Assembly: GCA_900540545.1 (NCBI GenBank)
Contig: UQGJ01000069.1
Location: 1-14,375, forward strand
Direction: 5' to 3'
DNA length: 14,375 nt
DNA from: an uncultured Eubacteriales bacterium
Lineage (GTDB): Bacteria; Bacillota; Clostridia; Oscillospirales; Oscillospiraceae
Shown here: one piece after another, positions 1-7,055 of the stretch
How positions within the stretch are numbered: the stretch's first letter is position 1
How the letters are laid out: each line of letters starts with the position of its first letter
The notes under the pieces: model-generated
The model's database searches: none
What the model saw: the letters and a program-made list of their open reading frames with translations, nothing else
Told to the model about the DNA's origin: nothing
Position numbers and translations under genes: made by a program

Positions 1-55
1 GGCTCTGGATAGGCCGCTGGCCGCTCTCCAAAGGCTCGATTTTGATGATGGTCAT
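1..55 (-). CDS. Partial small phage protein, 5' end only
   Basis: An ATG at 55-53 opens a frame reading MTIIKIEPLESGQRPIQS that runs off the left edge after 18 codons. A strong ribosome site, AAGGAGGAAGG, lies about 5 bases upstream and directly follows the stop codon of the large fibre gene. The gene is therefore very likely real and co-transcribed with the tail genes. Its function cannot be read from 18 residues. Position after the distal fibre suggests another small tail-fibre accessory or tail-completion protein. Confidence 0.6.
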   Translation of the reverse strand, partial: MTIIKIEPLESGQRPIQS

Positions 56-69
56 AAAATCCTTCCTCC

Positions 70-1950
70 TTACTTGAAGGCAACGTAAAACATAGTGGCT
101 GCGTATATAATCCTGTGTGTAAACCCATCTTCTGTAATACCTCCGCTTAACGGTGTGACGATCCGCGGGGTAGAATTTGAGGTAGATTCGCCACCCGAAC
201 CATTAGCCATGCTGTTATTGTTGGACGAGTATATGATGACGAGCCTTGGCTTAAAGCCGAGCGTAACAGCAATCGTCTCGTCGGTTGCCGTAGAAGAAAA
301 TTTACCGCAGACGATATTTACACTCCACTCCGGCCTGACCCAAAGCAACCCGTCCATCGGACAATAGCCGTAGACCCCATCCGACGTGATTTCCCGCCCG
401 GCCCCGGCCCCCGGCAGCTCCGCCACGCCGTCAAAGATGACCTCGATTTCCTGCCCGCCTACGCCGTCCCGGAGGGCGATTGCCTGTTTTGAAATGTCGG
501 TAAAACTACCGGCGATTCGATTTCCGAATACTCTTAGAAGTGTCGAAGTACCATTTGAATTGCTCAAATATGTCAATATGATATACGAATCAGACACTTT
601 TTCCATGGTAAGCTGATCTATACTCGAATTACTAAAGATAAACTCGGTCTCTTTTTCAAGTCCGTTCCCCACCCGTTTGAGTACCGCCGTAATCCCTTTC
701 GACCCACGGCTATAACCAACTACAAATTTTCCCGATACTTTTTCAATCTGAACCCGTGTGGCATCGGTTGGTAACACCCCAACAGTACAAACCGAGTTGC
801 TTTGCGTGATCGTGGTCCCCGTCACCGTCAGAATCTTTGCATAGTCGGTCAAAGTGGAATTATCCACCCCTGCTACAAATGCAACGACAATATCATTTCC
901 GTCCAAGCAGCAGTCGATATATACTGTTCTATCACCACTGAACGTCGTAACGTTTCCCCAGGTAATTGTTTTATTTGTGCCTATGCTAGCGATAATTGCT
1001 TTACCAAGCCTGCCGTTGTATTTATCGTTAAAGCACACACAAACCCGTTTGCTTCCATTCAGGTCTGGCAGTCGAATCATAGAAATATAATCTGTCCCCG
1101 TAATGCCAGGCAGTGTGCTTTCATCCCCTTGCGTAACCGCATTTCCACTTATGGTACATACTTTTGTTTTTACGCCGCCGCCGGTATCATAAGCGAAGAA
1201 AAACGTATCATCACTAAGGGCGCATACCCCTCGCTTTGCGTCGGTTCCAGCCGCTATTTTGCTTGATTGTCCTATTGTAAGCGCAGTGCCGTCAAGCGTT
1301 CCCGGGCAAGCATAAGATCCACCGCTCCACTTCCGTACAATAACAAACTTTGTTTCAGCCAAACGAATTATATCGATGTCGTCCAGTGCGCCATTGAAAA
1401 AATTGACGTCGCTCGGCTGGACCGTCACAGTCTCACCGTTTATCGTCCCAACCTTTACGCGTCCGGTCCCAGAATCTGTACCACTAAAGCCTGCGGTCAG
1501 GAACGTTGCGTCATTCATAACGCACGCAGAAATATAGTTCACGGGAGAGTAGCCCTGAGTAACTGTCGTATTACCATTCGCCCCCCAGGTCTTTCCTACT
1601 TCTCCCCCCACCACATCCACCACGTCCCCCGCCCGGATGGTCTCCCCGGCCCTCACCGGAAACCTAGCCTTGATTGTCTTGTTGTATTTCCCCTCCCACG
1701 AATCCACCGCACCAACCACATTTTTCGCCGTAAACCCCAACAGTTGCCCGGCGACCCCCAGCTGTTCCGGCAACGCTCCCACGTCCGCAGCCGTCACCCC
1801 ATGTGGATTGCTTCGATCATTGATGTGTTCTTTCGCCTTCGCCAATGCCGCTTCCAGCGAATACCCATCTTCCATCTTCACTGCCTTGGCTGTCGTGCGC
1901 GGAAGCACCTGGGTATCGCCGTCCTTGATCGTCCTTATTTCAGCAGCCAT
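70..1950 (-). CDS. Large distal tail fibre / receptor-binding protein
   Basis: A 626-aa protein. I choose ATG 1950 (MAAEIRTIKD) over an in-frame start 7 codons upstream because the latter lies inside the previous gene; a GGGGGG run sits just before 1950. Residues 48-61 read NPHGVTAADVGALP, a motif typical of phage tail fibres near their attachment end. Residues about 130-510 are a series of beta-rich repeats of roughly 50 residues, with recurring 'F..A/V', 'K..TI.G..VT' and 'D.I.MIRL' patterns, like a beta-propeller or stacked beta blades. The last ~85 residues (VNIVCGKFSSTATDE onward, with LGFKPRLVIIYSS) look like a compact beta-sandwich tip for receptor binding. The middle is AT-richer than the 5' end, suggesting an exchanged distal part. 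The role as fibre is well supported by order and motif; the propeller and receptor-tip calls are inference. Confidence 0.75.
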   Translation of the reverse strand: MAAEIRTIKDGDTQVLPRTTAKAVKMEDGYSLEAALAKAKEHINDRSNPHGVTAADVGALPEQLGVAGQLLGFTAKNVVGAVDSWEGKYNKTIKARFPVRAGETIRAGDVVDVVGGEVGKTWGANGNTTVTQGYSPVNYISACVMNDATFLTAGFSGTDSGTGRVKVGTINGETVTVQPSDVNFFNGALDDIDIIRLAETKFVIVRKWSGGSYACPGTLDGTALTIGQSSKIAAGTDAKRGVCALSDDTFFFAYDTGGGVKTKVCTISGNAVTQGDESTLPGITGTDYISMIRLPDLNGSKRVCVCFNDKYNGRLGKAIIASIGTNKTITWGNVTTFSGDRTVYIDCCLDGNDIVVAFVAGVDNSTLTDYAKILTVTGTTITQSNSVCTVGVLPTDATRVQIEKVSGKFVVGYSRGSKGITAVLKRVGNGLEKETEFIFSNSSIDQLTMEKVSDSYIILTYLSNSNGTSTLLRVFGNRIAGSFTDISKQAIALRDGVGGQEIEVIFDGVAELPGAGAGREITSDGVYGYCPMDGLLWVRPEWSVNIVCGKFSSTATDETIAVTLGFKPRLVIIYSSNNNSMANGSGGESTSNSTPRIVTPLSGGITEDGFTHRIIYAATMFYVAFK

Positions 1951-1954
1951 CCAC

Positions 1955-2125
1955 TTAACCCCCCGCCTCAATCGTCACCGCCGTCACCAGCTCTGTGTAC
2001 TCCTCGTCGCTGAGCCGTCCCAGAGCGTAGGCCAAATCGAACTTTAGCCCTAACGGCCCCACGTCCCGGCCCAGCCGCTGGTAGGTCCCAATCAGGGTCT
2101 TGTAGATGATGTACGTGCTGTTCAT
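1955..2125 (-). CDS. XkdX-position small tail protein (56 aa)
   Basis: A 56-aa frame starting at ATG 2125 (MNSTYIIYKTLIGTYQRLGR...), with GGGGGAAAT ending 6 bases upstream and the stop 4 bases before the next fibre start. It is a small acidic/amphipathic protein with a C-terminal LSDEEYTELVTAVTIEAGG segment. The 'DEEY..L' ending recalls the XkdX family of 40-60-aa proteins that follow fibre genes in PBSX-like tails, but similarity at this length is weak. Its position between fibre-associated genes supports a tail role. Codon use resembles its neighbours and there is no competing frame, so translation is likely; the exact function is unknown. Confidence 0.65.
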   Translation of the reverse strand: MNSTYIIYKTLIGTYQRLGRDVGPLGLKFDLAYALGRLSDEEYTELVTAVTIEAGG

Positions 2126-2149
2126 TGTCAAATTTCCCCCTAGTTCTTT

Positions 2150-2611
2150 TTATTTTTCACGCTTTTTGATATACACCCTTGCCCAGGCGTCAATGGACAT
2201 CTCGTTTCCGCATTGAGTCGTGCTAATGTGCGCAGCCGTCTCTCTCCCGTCCAGCTTGCGGACGACCGAACTGACCGAGCTATCAAACGGCACATACCAC
2301 AGCCGGGTATCTTTCTGTCCATTGAGCTGTGTGCTGCCCAGAACCTTGACGACAAATGACGCGGATACGCTTTGCACACCTTTCCCGCCAGAGCTTGGGC
2401 CATTCACGACCGCTGCGCCCCCATGCAGAATGGAGAAATACAGAGCCAAATCGTTGGCCGTTCCTTCCGCCTCAAAAAGGATTTCTTCAACATCGAGCAA
2501 ATCAGGAAGCAGGAAGTCAGCTTCATTGGGATGTCCCGTGATATGCGCCTTGCCCAACAATATGTACTGTCCACACTTTTTGCCGGACTGACTCACCACA
2601 CACTTACCCAT
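2150..2611 (-). CDS. Hypothetical fibre-cluster protein, 153 aa
   Basis: Starts at ATG 2611 (MGKCVVSQSGKKCGQYILLG) and ends with KKREK. A GGGGTGG stretch sits 6 bases upstream. I do not recognise the family. It is predicted to be soluble, with alternating hydrophobic residues suggesting beta strands (VSASFVVKVLGST, DTRLWYVPF, MSIDAWARVYIKK) and a glycine-rich loop near residues 70-79 (NGPSSGGKGV). There is no signal peptide or membrane segment. It lies 24 bases upstream of the 56-aa gene and 27 bases after the 106-aa gene, inside the fibre block. It could be a fibre-tip, adhesin or fibre-assembly subunit. That role rests on position only. Confidence 0.6.
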   Translation of the reverse strand: MGKCVVSQSGKKCGQYILLGKAHITGHPNEADFLLPDLLDVEEILFEAEGTANDLALYFSILHGGAAVVNGPSSGGKGVQSVSASFVVKVLGSTQLNGQKDTRLWYVPFDSSVSSVVRKLDGRETAAHISTTQCGNEMSIDAWARVYIKKREK

Positions 2612-2638
2612 GGAGTGCCACCCCAGCTTCCTCAGCGG

Positions 2639-2959
2639 CTAAAGCAACGTCTTGATATAGTAGACGTTGAAGGGTTCGTCCAGCGCAGGATGGTACCCCT
2701 GTACTGCCGGAAAGTCCGTGTTTGCATAGGCCCCAGCAGAGCCCAAATACCACTGATCGTACCCTTTGGCGCACATGGAGATAGGCCGTTGAAAGCGCGC
2801 AGTGGACACCCCAATAATTACGTCTCCCGTCTCCTCCGTGATTCCGGCCGCTGCGACGAGGGCCGACACATCCACCACGCTGGTGGCGACCACTCTGACG
2901 GAGCCGAGCTTCCGCACCTGTGCCTGCCCACCCCAGCGGAGTACACTGGCTACGCCCAT
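2639..2959 (-). CDS. Hypothetical fibre-cluster protein, 106 aa
   Basis: ATG 2959 (MGVASVLRWGGQAQVRKLGS) has AAAGGGGG about 7 bases upstream. The same frame is open for a further 11 codons upstream before a TAA, without a better start. The protein is glycine- and valine-rich with likely beta strands (VRVVATSVVDVSALV, DVIIGVS) and ends EPFNVYYIKTLL. The family is not recognised. Like the 153-aa protein and the 124-aa protein of this block it ends in an alternating hydrophobic strand, so all three could be small beta-sandwich subunits, but this is only an impression. It sits between the poly-G gap and the 153-aa gene. Confidence 0.6.
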   Translation of the reverse strand: MGVASVLRWGGQAQVRKLGSVRVVATSVVDVSALVAAAGITEETGDVIIGVSTARFQRPISMCAKGYDQWYLGSAGAYANTDFPAVQGYHPALDEPFNVYYIKTLL

Positions 2960-3045
2960 GCCAGCGCCCCCTTTGTGCAGGGTGCCGAATGAGGTTTAGA
3001 CGCCCCCCCCCGGTAATTTCTGGAAATTCTTTTCCTATTGGTCAT
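2950..3045 (-). CDS. Possible 31-aa basic peptide across a poly-G tract
   Basis: ATG 3045 overlaps the stop of the previous gene in an ATGA arrangement and is preceded by GGGAAGGAG at 7 bases, a better ribosome site than many neighbours have. It reads MTNRKRISRNYRGG..., then crosses a run of nine G (minus strand) and stops at TAG 2950, overlapping the next start by 10 bases. The first half is strongly basic. If the tract had ten G the peptide would stop at 16 aa; with eight it would enter a third frame. It may be a small real gene, a remnant, or a leader that couples translation. Support is the start context only. Confidence 0.3.
   Translation of the reverse strand: MTNRKRISRNYRGGASKPHSAPCTKGALAWA
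3003..3011. repeat. Nine-base poly-C (poly-G on minus) tract
   Basis: Nine consecutive C on the plus strand, in the 82-base gap between the 122-aa and 106-aa genes. It is the longest homopolymer I noticed in the window, and lies next to a short palindrome AATTTCCAGAAATT. Such tracts can slip during replication; here slippage would alter the frame of the possible 31-aa peptide and the spacing before the downstream gene. Confidence 0.8.
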
Positions 3046-3410
3046 TCTGCCACTCCTTCCCTGTTCAGCCCCAGCTCCATGAGCCCCAGCCGATACTCGT
3101 GGTCCGCCAGCATATCCATCACGGCCTCCTCGGCGGTCATCTCCGCCGGGGCGGGCTCCGGCGCGGTCGGCGGCACCACCGGCTCCGCCTTGGGCAGATT
3201 GGTGATGATGAGCGTCCCGTCAACCATCTCCCACCGCAGATACCCGCTCACGTCGATCTCCCGCAGGAGGAACCCGTCGTCCTGGTACAGCCCCACCGTG
3301 GCCCCCAGCTCTTTCGGCCCGCCCTCGGGCAGGAAGAACCGCAGAGACTCCCCGGCCAGTACCGGGACCCCACTGCACTTGTATTTCACCCTATTGGTTA
3401 CAAGGTACAA
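3042..3410 (-). CDS. Hypothetical fibre-associated protein with Pro-rich linker
   Basis: A 122-aa protein starting at TTG 3410 (MYLVTNRVKYKCSGVPVLAG). The frame has a TGA three codons upstream, so this TTG is the only reasonable start; AAGGAG lies 10 bases before it, just after the stop of the 124-aa gene. Residues 1-75 look like a small beta domain. Residues about 76-90 form a proline/alanine linker (EPVVPPTAPEPAPAE). The C-terminus (MTAEEAVMDMLADHEYRL...) is helical and amphipathic. The domain-linker-helix plan fits a fibre attachment or chaperone-like subunit, and XkdW occupies a similar place in PBSX, but I cannot claim homology. Confidence 0.65.
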   Translation of the reverse strand: MYLVTNRVKYKCSGVPVLAGESLRFFLPEGGPKELGATVGLYQDDGFLLREIDVSGYLRWEMVDGTLIITNLPKAEPVVPPTAPEPAPAEMTAEEAVMDMLADHEYRLGLMELGLNREGVAE

Positions 3411-3427
3411 TTTCTCTCATCTCCTTT

Positions 3428-3802
3428 TTATCCAGCACAGACGACAACCACAGAATAAAACGCGGTTATCTCGTTGTACGACTGTAACCGATGGGATAAA
3501 ATGACGCCGGTCTTCCGCAGTCGCTCCAGCGCCGCCGCATCCGACTCCGGCCGTCCATATCCGGCGGTCTCCCAAATCTTCCCGGACGTATCCATGTACA
3601 ACGCCGCAGTGCCCGTCTGCCGAATACAATATCCGATAAAGAAGGTTCGGATCTTTTCCAGGGGAATTTCTGCCGGAAGCTGGACCGCATGGCAATACAG
3701 GTTATTATCGCCCCAGCCAACCGTCGCAGTTGGAGTGCACTCGAAGACCTGGAGGCCACCTTTTCCATTGCCGTCCAGCATTCCAACCGTCGTCTTACCC
3801 AT
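3428..3802 (-). CDS. Hypothetical protein following the proximal fibre, 124 aa
   Basis: ATG 3802 (MGKTTVGMLDGNGKGGLQVF) overlaps the fibre stop as TGATG, and GGGGGTGA in the end of the fibre gene serves as the ribosome site. A long open frame extends upstream to 4039, but that part is an out-of-frame shadow of the fibre. The protein has no signal or membrane segment. It alternates hydrophobic strands (NNLYCHAVQLPAE, RTFFIGYCIRQTGTAALYM) with a short helix (SDAAALERLRKTG) and ends in a hydrophobic strand ITAFYSVVVVCAG. Direct coupling to the fibre suggests a fibre tip, co-folding or assembly partner. The family is unrecognised. Confidence 0.65.
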   Translation of the reverse strand: MGKTTVGMLDGNGKGGLQVFECTPTATVGWGDNNLYCHAVQLPAEIPLEKIRTFFIGYCIRQTGTAALYMDTSGKIWETAGYGRPESDAAALERLRKTGVILSHRLQSYNEITAFYSVVVVCAG

Positions 3803-4725
3803 CACTTCACCCCCTGGACCTTGATTTGGAAACTGGTCTCCGGCTTTTTCTCCCGGCAGGTCAACTTGACTCCCCCGGCCACCGTCTCCGCCTCGGCCGC
3901 CAGACACCCGTAGGCCTCGTTGTAAAGCGCCCTGGCGTCCCCGTCGGCAATGTCCACCGGGTACACCCCGATCCCGTTGTCCGCCGCCGTCACCCCGGCC
4001 ACGCTCACCGTCTGCGTCCAAGGCCCCGCCCCGGCCCATGCCGACACATCCACCGTCACCAGCACCGGCCCAAACGCTCCGCAGGCCCCCAATGCCGCCC
4101 GCGCCTCCGCCGCCGTCGTCTTTCCCGTCCCGCCCTTATTCAACGGTACAGGGCTTGTCAGGTCCGCAGGCCCGTGGCTGTGGGCCGCCGGCGAAAACGC
4201 CCCCGGCTTCCCCGTCACCTCGTCCCATCCCGGCACCCACGAGCTGTCCCGAAACTCCGCCGCACACTTCCCCTGCAGTGTATCCGCGTCCAGCGGCACC
4301 GGCTCCGCCGCCTCTTCCTCCAACCCACGCAAAAAGTGCATGTTGGCGTGGGCCGCCTCTGACGCGTCGTGCGCCGCCACGTTCCCCGCCGTCTCGTACA
4401 GCGTGTCCAGCCACCCCTTCAGCACCGTCTTCATCCGGCTCCACAGGAGTCTCTTCGTCTTGCCGTCCGCCCCGTCCACCAGCGCCACGCCGTCCCCGTC
4501 CGCCGGCGTCTCCTTCACCGGCGCGTCCCTAAGCGCGCCCTCGTAGTCCATCTCCGGCAGTTCTTCCGCCTTCACCTTCCCCGTCTCCGGGTCCAGCGAG
4601 GCCTTCCCCACCTCCAGCCCGTGCAGCAACCCGTCGATAGCCGCCGCGTTCTCATTGAACGCCCCCGGCCCCACATACTCGTTGCCCTCCGGCTGTTTCA
4701 GCCTGTAATGTTCCGTCTCCGTCAA
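3802..4725 (-). CDS. Proximal tail fibre protein (XkdV position)
   Basis: A 307-aa protein starting at TTG 4725 (MTETEHYRLKQPEGNEYVGP), overlapping the previous stop as TTGA, with AGAGGGGGC 6 bases upstream. The N-terminal ~40 residues (YRLKQPEGNEYVGPGAFNEN) resemble the baseplate-binding start common to Firmicutes tail fibres. Residues about 190-215 contain HSHGPADLTSPVPLNKGGTG followed by KTTAAEARAALG, the short repeat seen in many phage fibres (GGTG.TTA..AR..LG). The last ~90 residues look like a beta-rich C-terminal domain. Gene order directly after the YmfQ-like gene equals xkdV. It is shorter than many fibres and is followed by several small genes, suggesting a fibre split among subunits. 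Confidence 0.8.
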   Translation of the reverse strand: MTETEHYRLKQPEGNEYVGPGAFNENAAAIDGLLHGLEVGKASLDPETGKVKAEELPEMDYEGALRDAPVKETPADGDGVALVDGADGKTKRLLWSRMKTVLKGWLDTLYETAGNVAAHDASEAAHANMHFLRGLEEEAAEPVPLDADTLQGKCAAEFRDSSWVPGWDEVTGKPGAFSPAAHSHGPADLTSPVPLNKGGTGKTTAAEARAALGACGAFGPVLVTVDVSAWAGAGPWTQTVSVAGVTAADNGIGVYPVDIADGDARALYNEAYGCLAAEAETVAGGVKLTCREKKPETSFQIKVQGVK

Positions 4726-5258
4726 CTCAATGCCCCCTCTCGTAGTTGGTCCCAGGTATAGCCCCCCGCCTCACCCCACGTCATCCCCGCCACCATGTCC
4801 CAGGTGCGGAACAGGATGATGTAGTCATAGGCCAGATGGGCGGGCTTGATCTCCTCAATGGCCGCCGTCAGGTCGTCCATGTTGGGCGGCACCCCGATGG
4901 TCCCGGTGAACTTGATGTCGAACCGGTACTCCCCCGGCGCCTCGATCACATCCACCTTGCCGTTGGAAAAGCTCTCCGCCACGTTGCGGATCATGGCCAC
5001 CGTGGTGGTCCCCTGTCCCCGCAGCTTGGAGCACACCCGGCTCCGCCGGTACTCCAGGGGCCTGGACACGTCCACCTCCAGCCCCAGCGCCCGCTCCCAG
5101 CTCTCCAGCCCCCAGGTGGCCGTCCCCACGTTGAGCTGGTCCAGCAGCCCGTCCCGGGCCGCCCAGGCCGCCGCCACGGCGGGCTCCATGGCCCGCTGGA
5201 GCGCCATCACCTCCGCCGACCGCCCCCAAAACTCCGGCAGATACTCCGTCAGCTTCAA
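4722..5258 (-). CDS. YmfQ/XkdU-like baseplate protein (DUF2313)
   Basis: I start this 178-aa protein at TTG 5258 (MKLTEYLPEFWGRSAEVMAL), which overlaps the baseplate J stop as TTGA and has GGGGGAGGTGG upstream. The frame stays open to 5714, but that upstream part is Gly/Arg-rich shadow sequence of the baseplate J gene. Recognisable family features are the N-terminal YLP.F...S.E..AL block, the central YRRSRV.SKLRGQGTTTVAM segment and a C-terminal EIKPAHLAYDY strand. These proteins are thought to complete the baseplate wedge and connect it to the fibre. The last residues (WDMVAGMTWGEAGGYTWDQL) are typical of clostridial members. Confidence 0.85.
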   Translation of the reverse strand: MKLTEYLPEFWGRSAEVMALQRAMEPAVAAAWAARDGLLDQLNVGTATWGLESWERALGLEVDVSRPLEYRRSRVCSKLRGQGTTTVAMIRNVAESFSNGKVDVIEAPGEYRFDIKFTGTIGVPPNMDDLTAAIEEIKPAHLAYDYIILFRTWDMVAGMTWGEAGGYTWDQLREGALS

Positions 5259-6298
5259 GTCAGGACCACCTCCCCCAGCACCGGCACCTGCTCCGCCCCG
5301 ATGACCACGTTCCCTGTCCCGCCGTTCACCGTCAGCGCCGTGTAGTCCACCACGCCCTCGATGTCCAGCAGCAGAAAGGCCACCCGGTTGTAGAGCAGGG
5401 TGTACTGCCGAAAGGCGATAGACTTCAAATAGCCGTCCAGGCGCGCCCGGAACCGCTCCGCCACCTGCGCCGCCGTCACCGACCCGTCCGTGTTCACCGC
5501 GGCCGCCACGTCGACCACCAGCCCTTCCGCGCTCTGCACCGTCACCGTGGCCCCAATGGGCCGCAGCGCCTCGATGTGCCCGGCGCACTCCGCCGCCTTC
5601 TCTTCGGAAACCGGCTCCTGCTCCGGCCCCACCACCAGGACCTTCACCGTCCCCGGCCCGGCCCACAGCGGCGTCACCTTCACCCCGCCGATCCCGTCCA
5701 CCTCCTTGGCCCACTGCTCATAGTGCCCCACGTTCCCCGACGTGGCCGGTTCCCGCAGCCGCTCGTACAGCCGCCCCACCAGGGCCTCGTCGCTCTCCGG
5801 GTCGGTCCCGCCCCCGGCGGCGGCGTTGTGCCAGGACTCCAGCCCCGGGATGGTCACCACCATCTGCCCCAGCTCCCCGGCGCCCACGTTGTATGCCGTC
5901 CCCACCTGGGCCGCCAGGGCCGTCCCCACGTCCTCGCCCCCGGTCAGCACCACGGCCTCCTCCAGGTCAAATTCCAGACCGGTCCCCGTCAGGAACCCGG
6001 TCCCCTCGGGCACCGCCGTCCCCGCCTTGCCCGTCAGCGTCATCGCCGCCCTGGCCCGGGTCCCCGCCTTCCGCTCCAACCCGAACTCCGCGCACCGCAG
6101 GTCGATGTACCCGCCAGAGCTCTCGTCCACGTAGGCGATGGGCACCACCGCGTTCATGGCCTGATAGAGCTTCCACAGCTCCACCGCCACCGGCCCCACC
6201 AGCGTGTCCAGGAACCCGCCCTCCCGGGTCTCCAGCTCCAGCCCCGCCCGGTCCAAAATATCCTTCTTGATCTTCTCCACCGTCAGGTCCTCAAACAT
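5255..6298 (-). CDS. Baseplate J-like wedge protein (XkdT family)
   Basis: A 347-aa protein starting at ATG 6298 (MFEDLTVEKIKKDILDRAGL) with GGGAGGTGA upstream and a short overlap with the preceding stop. Length and features fit baseplate_J: an N-terminal helix plus 'EGGFLDTLVGPVAVELWKLY', the segment AYVDESSGGYIDLRCAEFGL, a central domain with TVPEGTGF-like AVPEGTGFLTGTGLEF, and NPESDEAL-like DPESDEALVGRLYERLREPA. It is a core piece of the baseplate wedge that transmits the sheath contraction signal. It sits in the conserved order DUF2634, baseplate J, YmfQ. Codon use is GC-rich as in neighbours. Confidence 0.95.
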   Translation of the reverse strand: MFEDLTVEKIKKDILDRAGLELETREGGFLDTLVGPVAVELWKLYQAMNAVVPIAYVDESSGGYIDLRCAEFGLERKAGTRARAAMTLTGKAGTAVPEGTGFLTGTGLEFDLEEAVVLTGGEDVGTALAAQVGTAYNVGAGELGQMVVTIPGLESWHNAAAGGGTDPESDEALVGRLYERLREPATSGNVGHYEQWAKEVDGIGGVKVTPLWAGPGTVKVLVVGPEQEPVSEEKAAECAGHIEALRPIGATVTVQSAEGLVVDVAAAVNTDGSVTAAQVAERFRARLDGYLKSIAFRQYTLLYNRVAFLLLDIEGVVDYTALTVNGGTGNVVIGAEQVPVLGEVVLT

Positions 6299-6719
6299 CC
6301 GCCCTCACCTCCCGCTTTCCATAAATAGTATCAATGGTGCAGGACACCGACAGTCGCCCATCGGCAAATGTCACCGTCACGTCGTCCACACTCTTGATGT
6401 AGGGGTTCACCATCAGGCACTCCTGCACATACCGCCGGGCCTCGGACTGCTTCAGCGCCTCCGTGTAGGGCCGCCCCACCAGCCCCTCCAGCTCACTGCC
6501 GAAGCCCCAGCCGTAGATCTCATGCCGGAACCGGGGCGTGTGCAGGGCCAGCCACGCCCATACCAGCACGGCCTCTGCCCCCTCCGCCATCACCGGCTCC
6601 CCCCGCCGGAACACCGGCCGGTTGCCCTCAAAATCCCACCGCACCTCCCGGCACAGCGGCAGCTCCGTCTCCACCTGCGCCGCCTGGGGCTGAATGATGG
6701 GAAACAACGTCGTACTCAT
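6291..6719 (-). CDS. DUF2634 baseplate protein (XkdS / gp25-like)
   Basis: A 142-aa protein. I choose ATG 6719 (MSTTLFPIIQPQAAQVETEL), which overlaps the previous stop as ATGA and has GGTGGAGGT directly upstream; an in-frame start six codons earlier is inside the previous gene. DUF2634 hallmarks are the N-terminal FP, the WDFEGNRPVFRRGEP strand pair, 'RFRHEIYGWGFGSELEGLVG' and the C-terminal 'VTFADGRLSVSCTIDTIYG'. The family is structurally related to T4 gp25, which anchors the first sheath disc to the baseplate. Order between DUF2577 and baseplate J is conserved. Confidence 0.9.
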   Translation of the reverse strand: MSTTLFPIIQPQAAQVETELPLCREVRWDFEGNRPVFRRGEPVMAEGAEAVLVWAWLALHTPRFRHEIYGWGFGSELEGLVGRPYTEALKQSEARRYVQECLMVNPYIKSVDDVTVTFADGRLSVSCTIDTIYGKREVRADV

Positions 6720-6991
6720 ACCTCCACCACCTTGCAAACTATCACGTACCGCTGTGCCTCCTCGATGGGCAGCAGCAGCACCTTGTCCCCCGCCGCCAGC
6801 CCATAAGGCCCCAGCGCCTCATTCCGCAGCAGGTCCCCCTTCTCCTGGGTGTTGCCCCCTGCCAGGACCTTGTGCGCGGCCCCCGGCGCTTCCGCGCTCG
6901 GCCAGGACAATACTTCCCCCATCTCCAACCCGGCTTCCCCGTCCCCACCCCGGAACGCCTCCACCAAAGCACCAAACGGACTCTCTTCCAT
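6716..6991 (-). CDS. DUF2577 tail protein (XkdR-like)
   Basis: I take ATG 6991 (MEESPFGALVEAFRGGDGEA), giving 91 aa, because family members begin close to this motif and GGGGATGGA lies upstream. An in-frame ATG at 7024 would add 11 residues, but it lies in a heptanucleotide repeat and lacks a ribosome site. The C-terminal part (GLAAGDKVLLLPIEEAQRYV) carries the L..GD.VLLL....Q.Y motif seen in DUF2577, a small beta-barrel protein near the tail hub. The gene is encoded in the same order as PBSX xkdR, after xkdQ and before xkdS. The start is uncertain; the family call is good. Confidence 0.8.
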   Translation of the reverse strand: MEESPFGALVEAFRGGDGEAGLEMGEVLSWPSAEAPGAAHKVLAGGNTQEKGDLLRNEALGPYGLAAGDKVLLLPIEEAQRYVIVCKVVEV

Positions 6992-7022
6992 GCGTTTCCA
7001 TCCCCGTCCCCGCGCAGCGGTC

Positions 7023-7054
7023 ATTCTGCATTCTGCATTCTCAATTCTGCATTC
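7023..7054. repeat. Degenerate heptanucleotide tandem repeat (ATTCTGC)n
   Basis: On the plus strand the units are ATTCTGC, ATTCTGC, ATTCTCA, ATTCTGC and a partial ATTCC. The array fills the gap between the XkdQ-like stop (7056) and the DUF2577 start, ending 2 bases from the stop codon. It supplies one of the two possible DUF2577 ATG codons. It looks like a slippage-made or inserted spacer, unlike the tight overlaps elsewhere in this half of the operon. Confidence 0.8.
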
Positions 7055-7055
7055 C

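Noticed and set aside
70..3802. Diversity-generating retroelement target in the fibre genes
   Set aside because: I found no second near-copy of a fibre segment differing at adenines and no reverse transcriptase in the window. The template could lie outside, but nothing here supports it.
3803..4039. Upstream extension of the 124-aa frame
   Set aside because: It lies within the fibre gene in another frame, is Arg/Gly-rich and has no family resemblance; ATG 3802 has a proper TGATG coupling.
5259..5714. N-terminal extension of the YmfQ-like frame with a Gly/Arg/Ala-rich sequence
   Set aside because: It overlaps the baseplate J gene in another frame and has the composition of a GC-rich shadow. 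The TTG at 5258 with GGGGGAGGTGG upstream fits the family start.
3730..6328. Long plus-strand open frames rich in Pro, Arg and His opposite the fibre and baseplate genes
   Set aside because: They are antisense shadows caused by third-position C bias on the minus strand. They lack ribosome sites and domain features.
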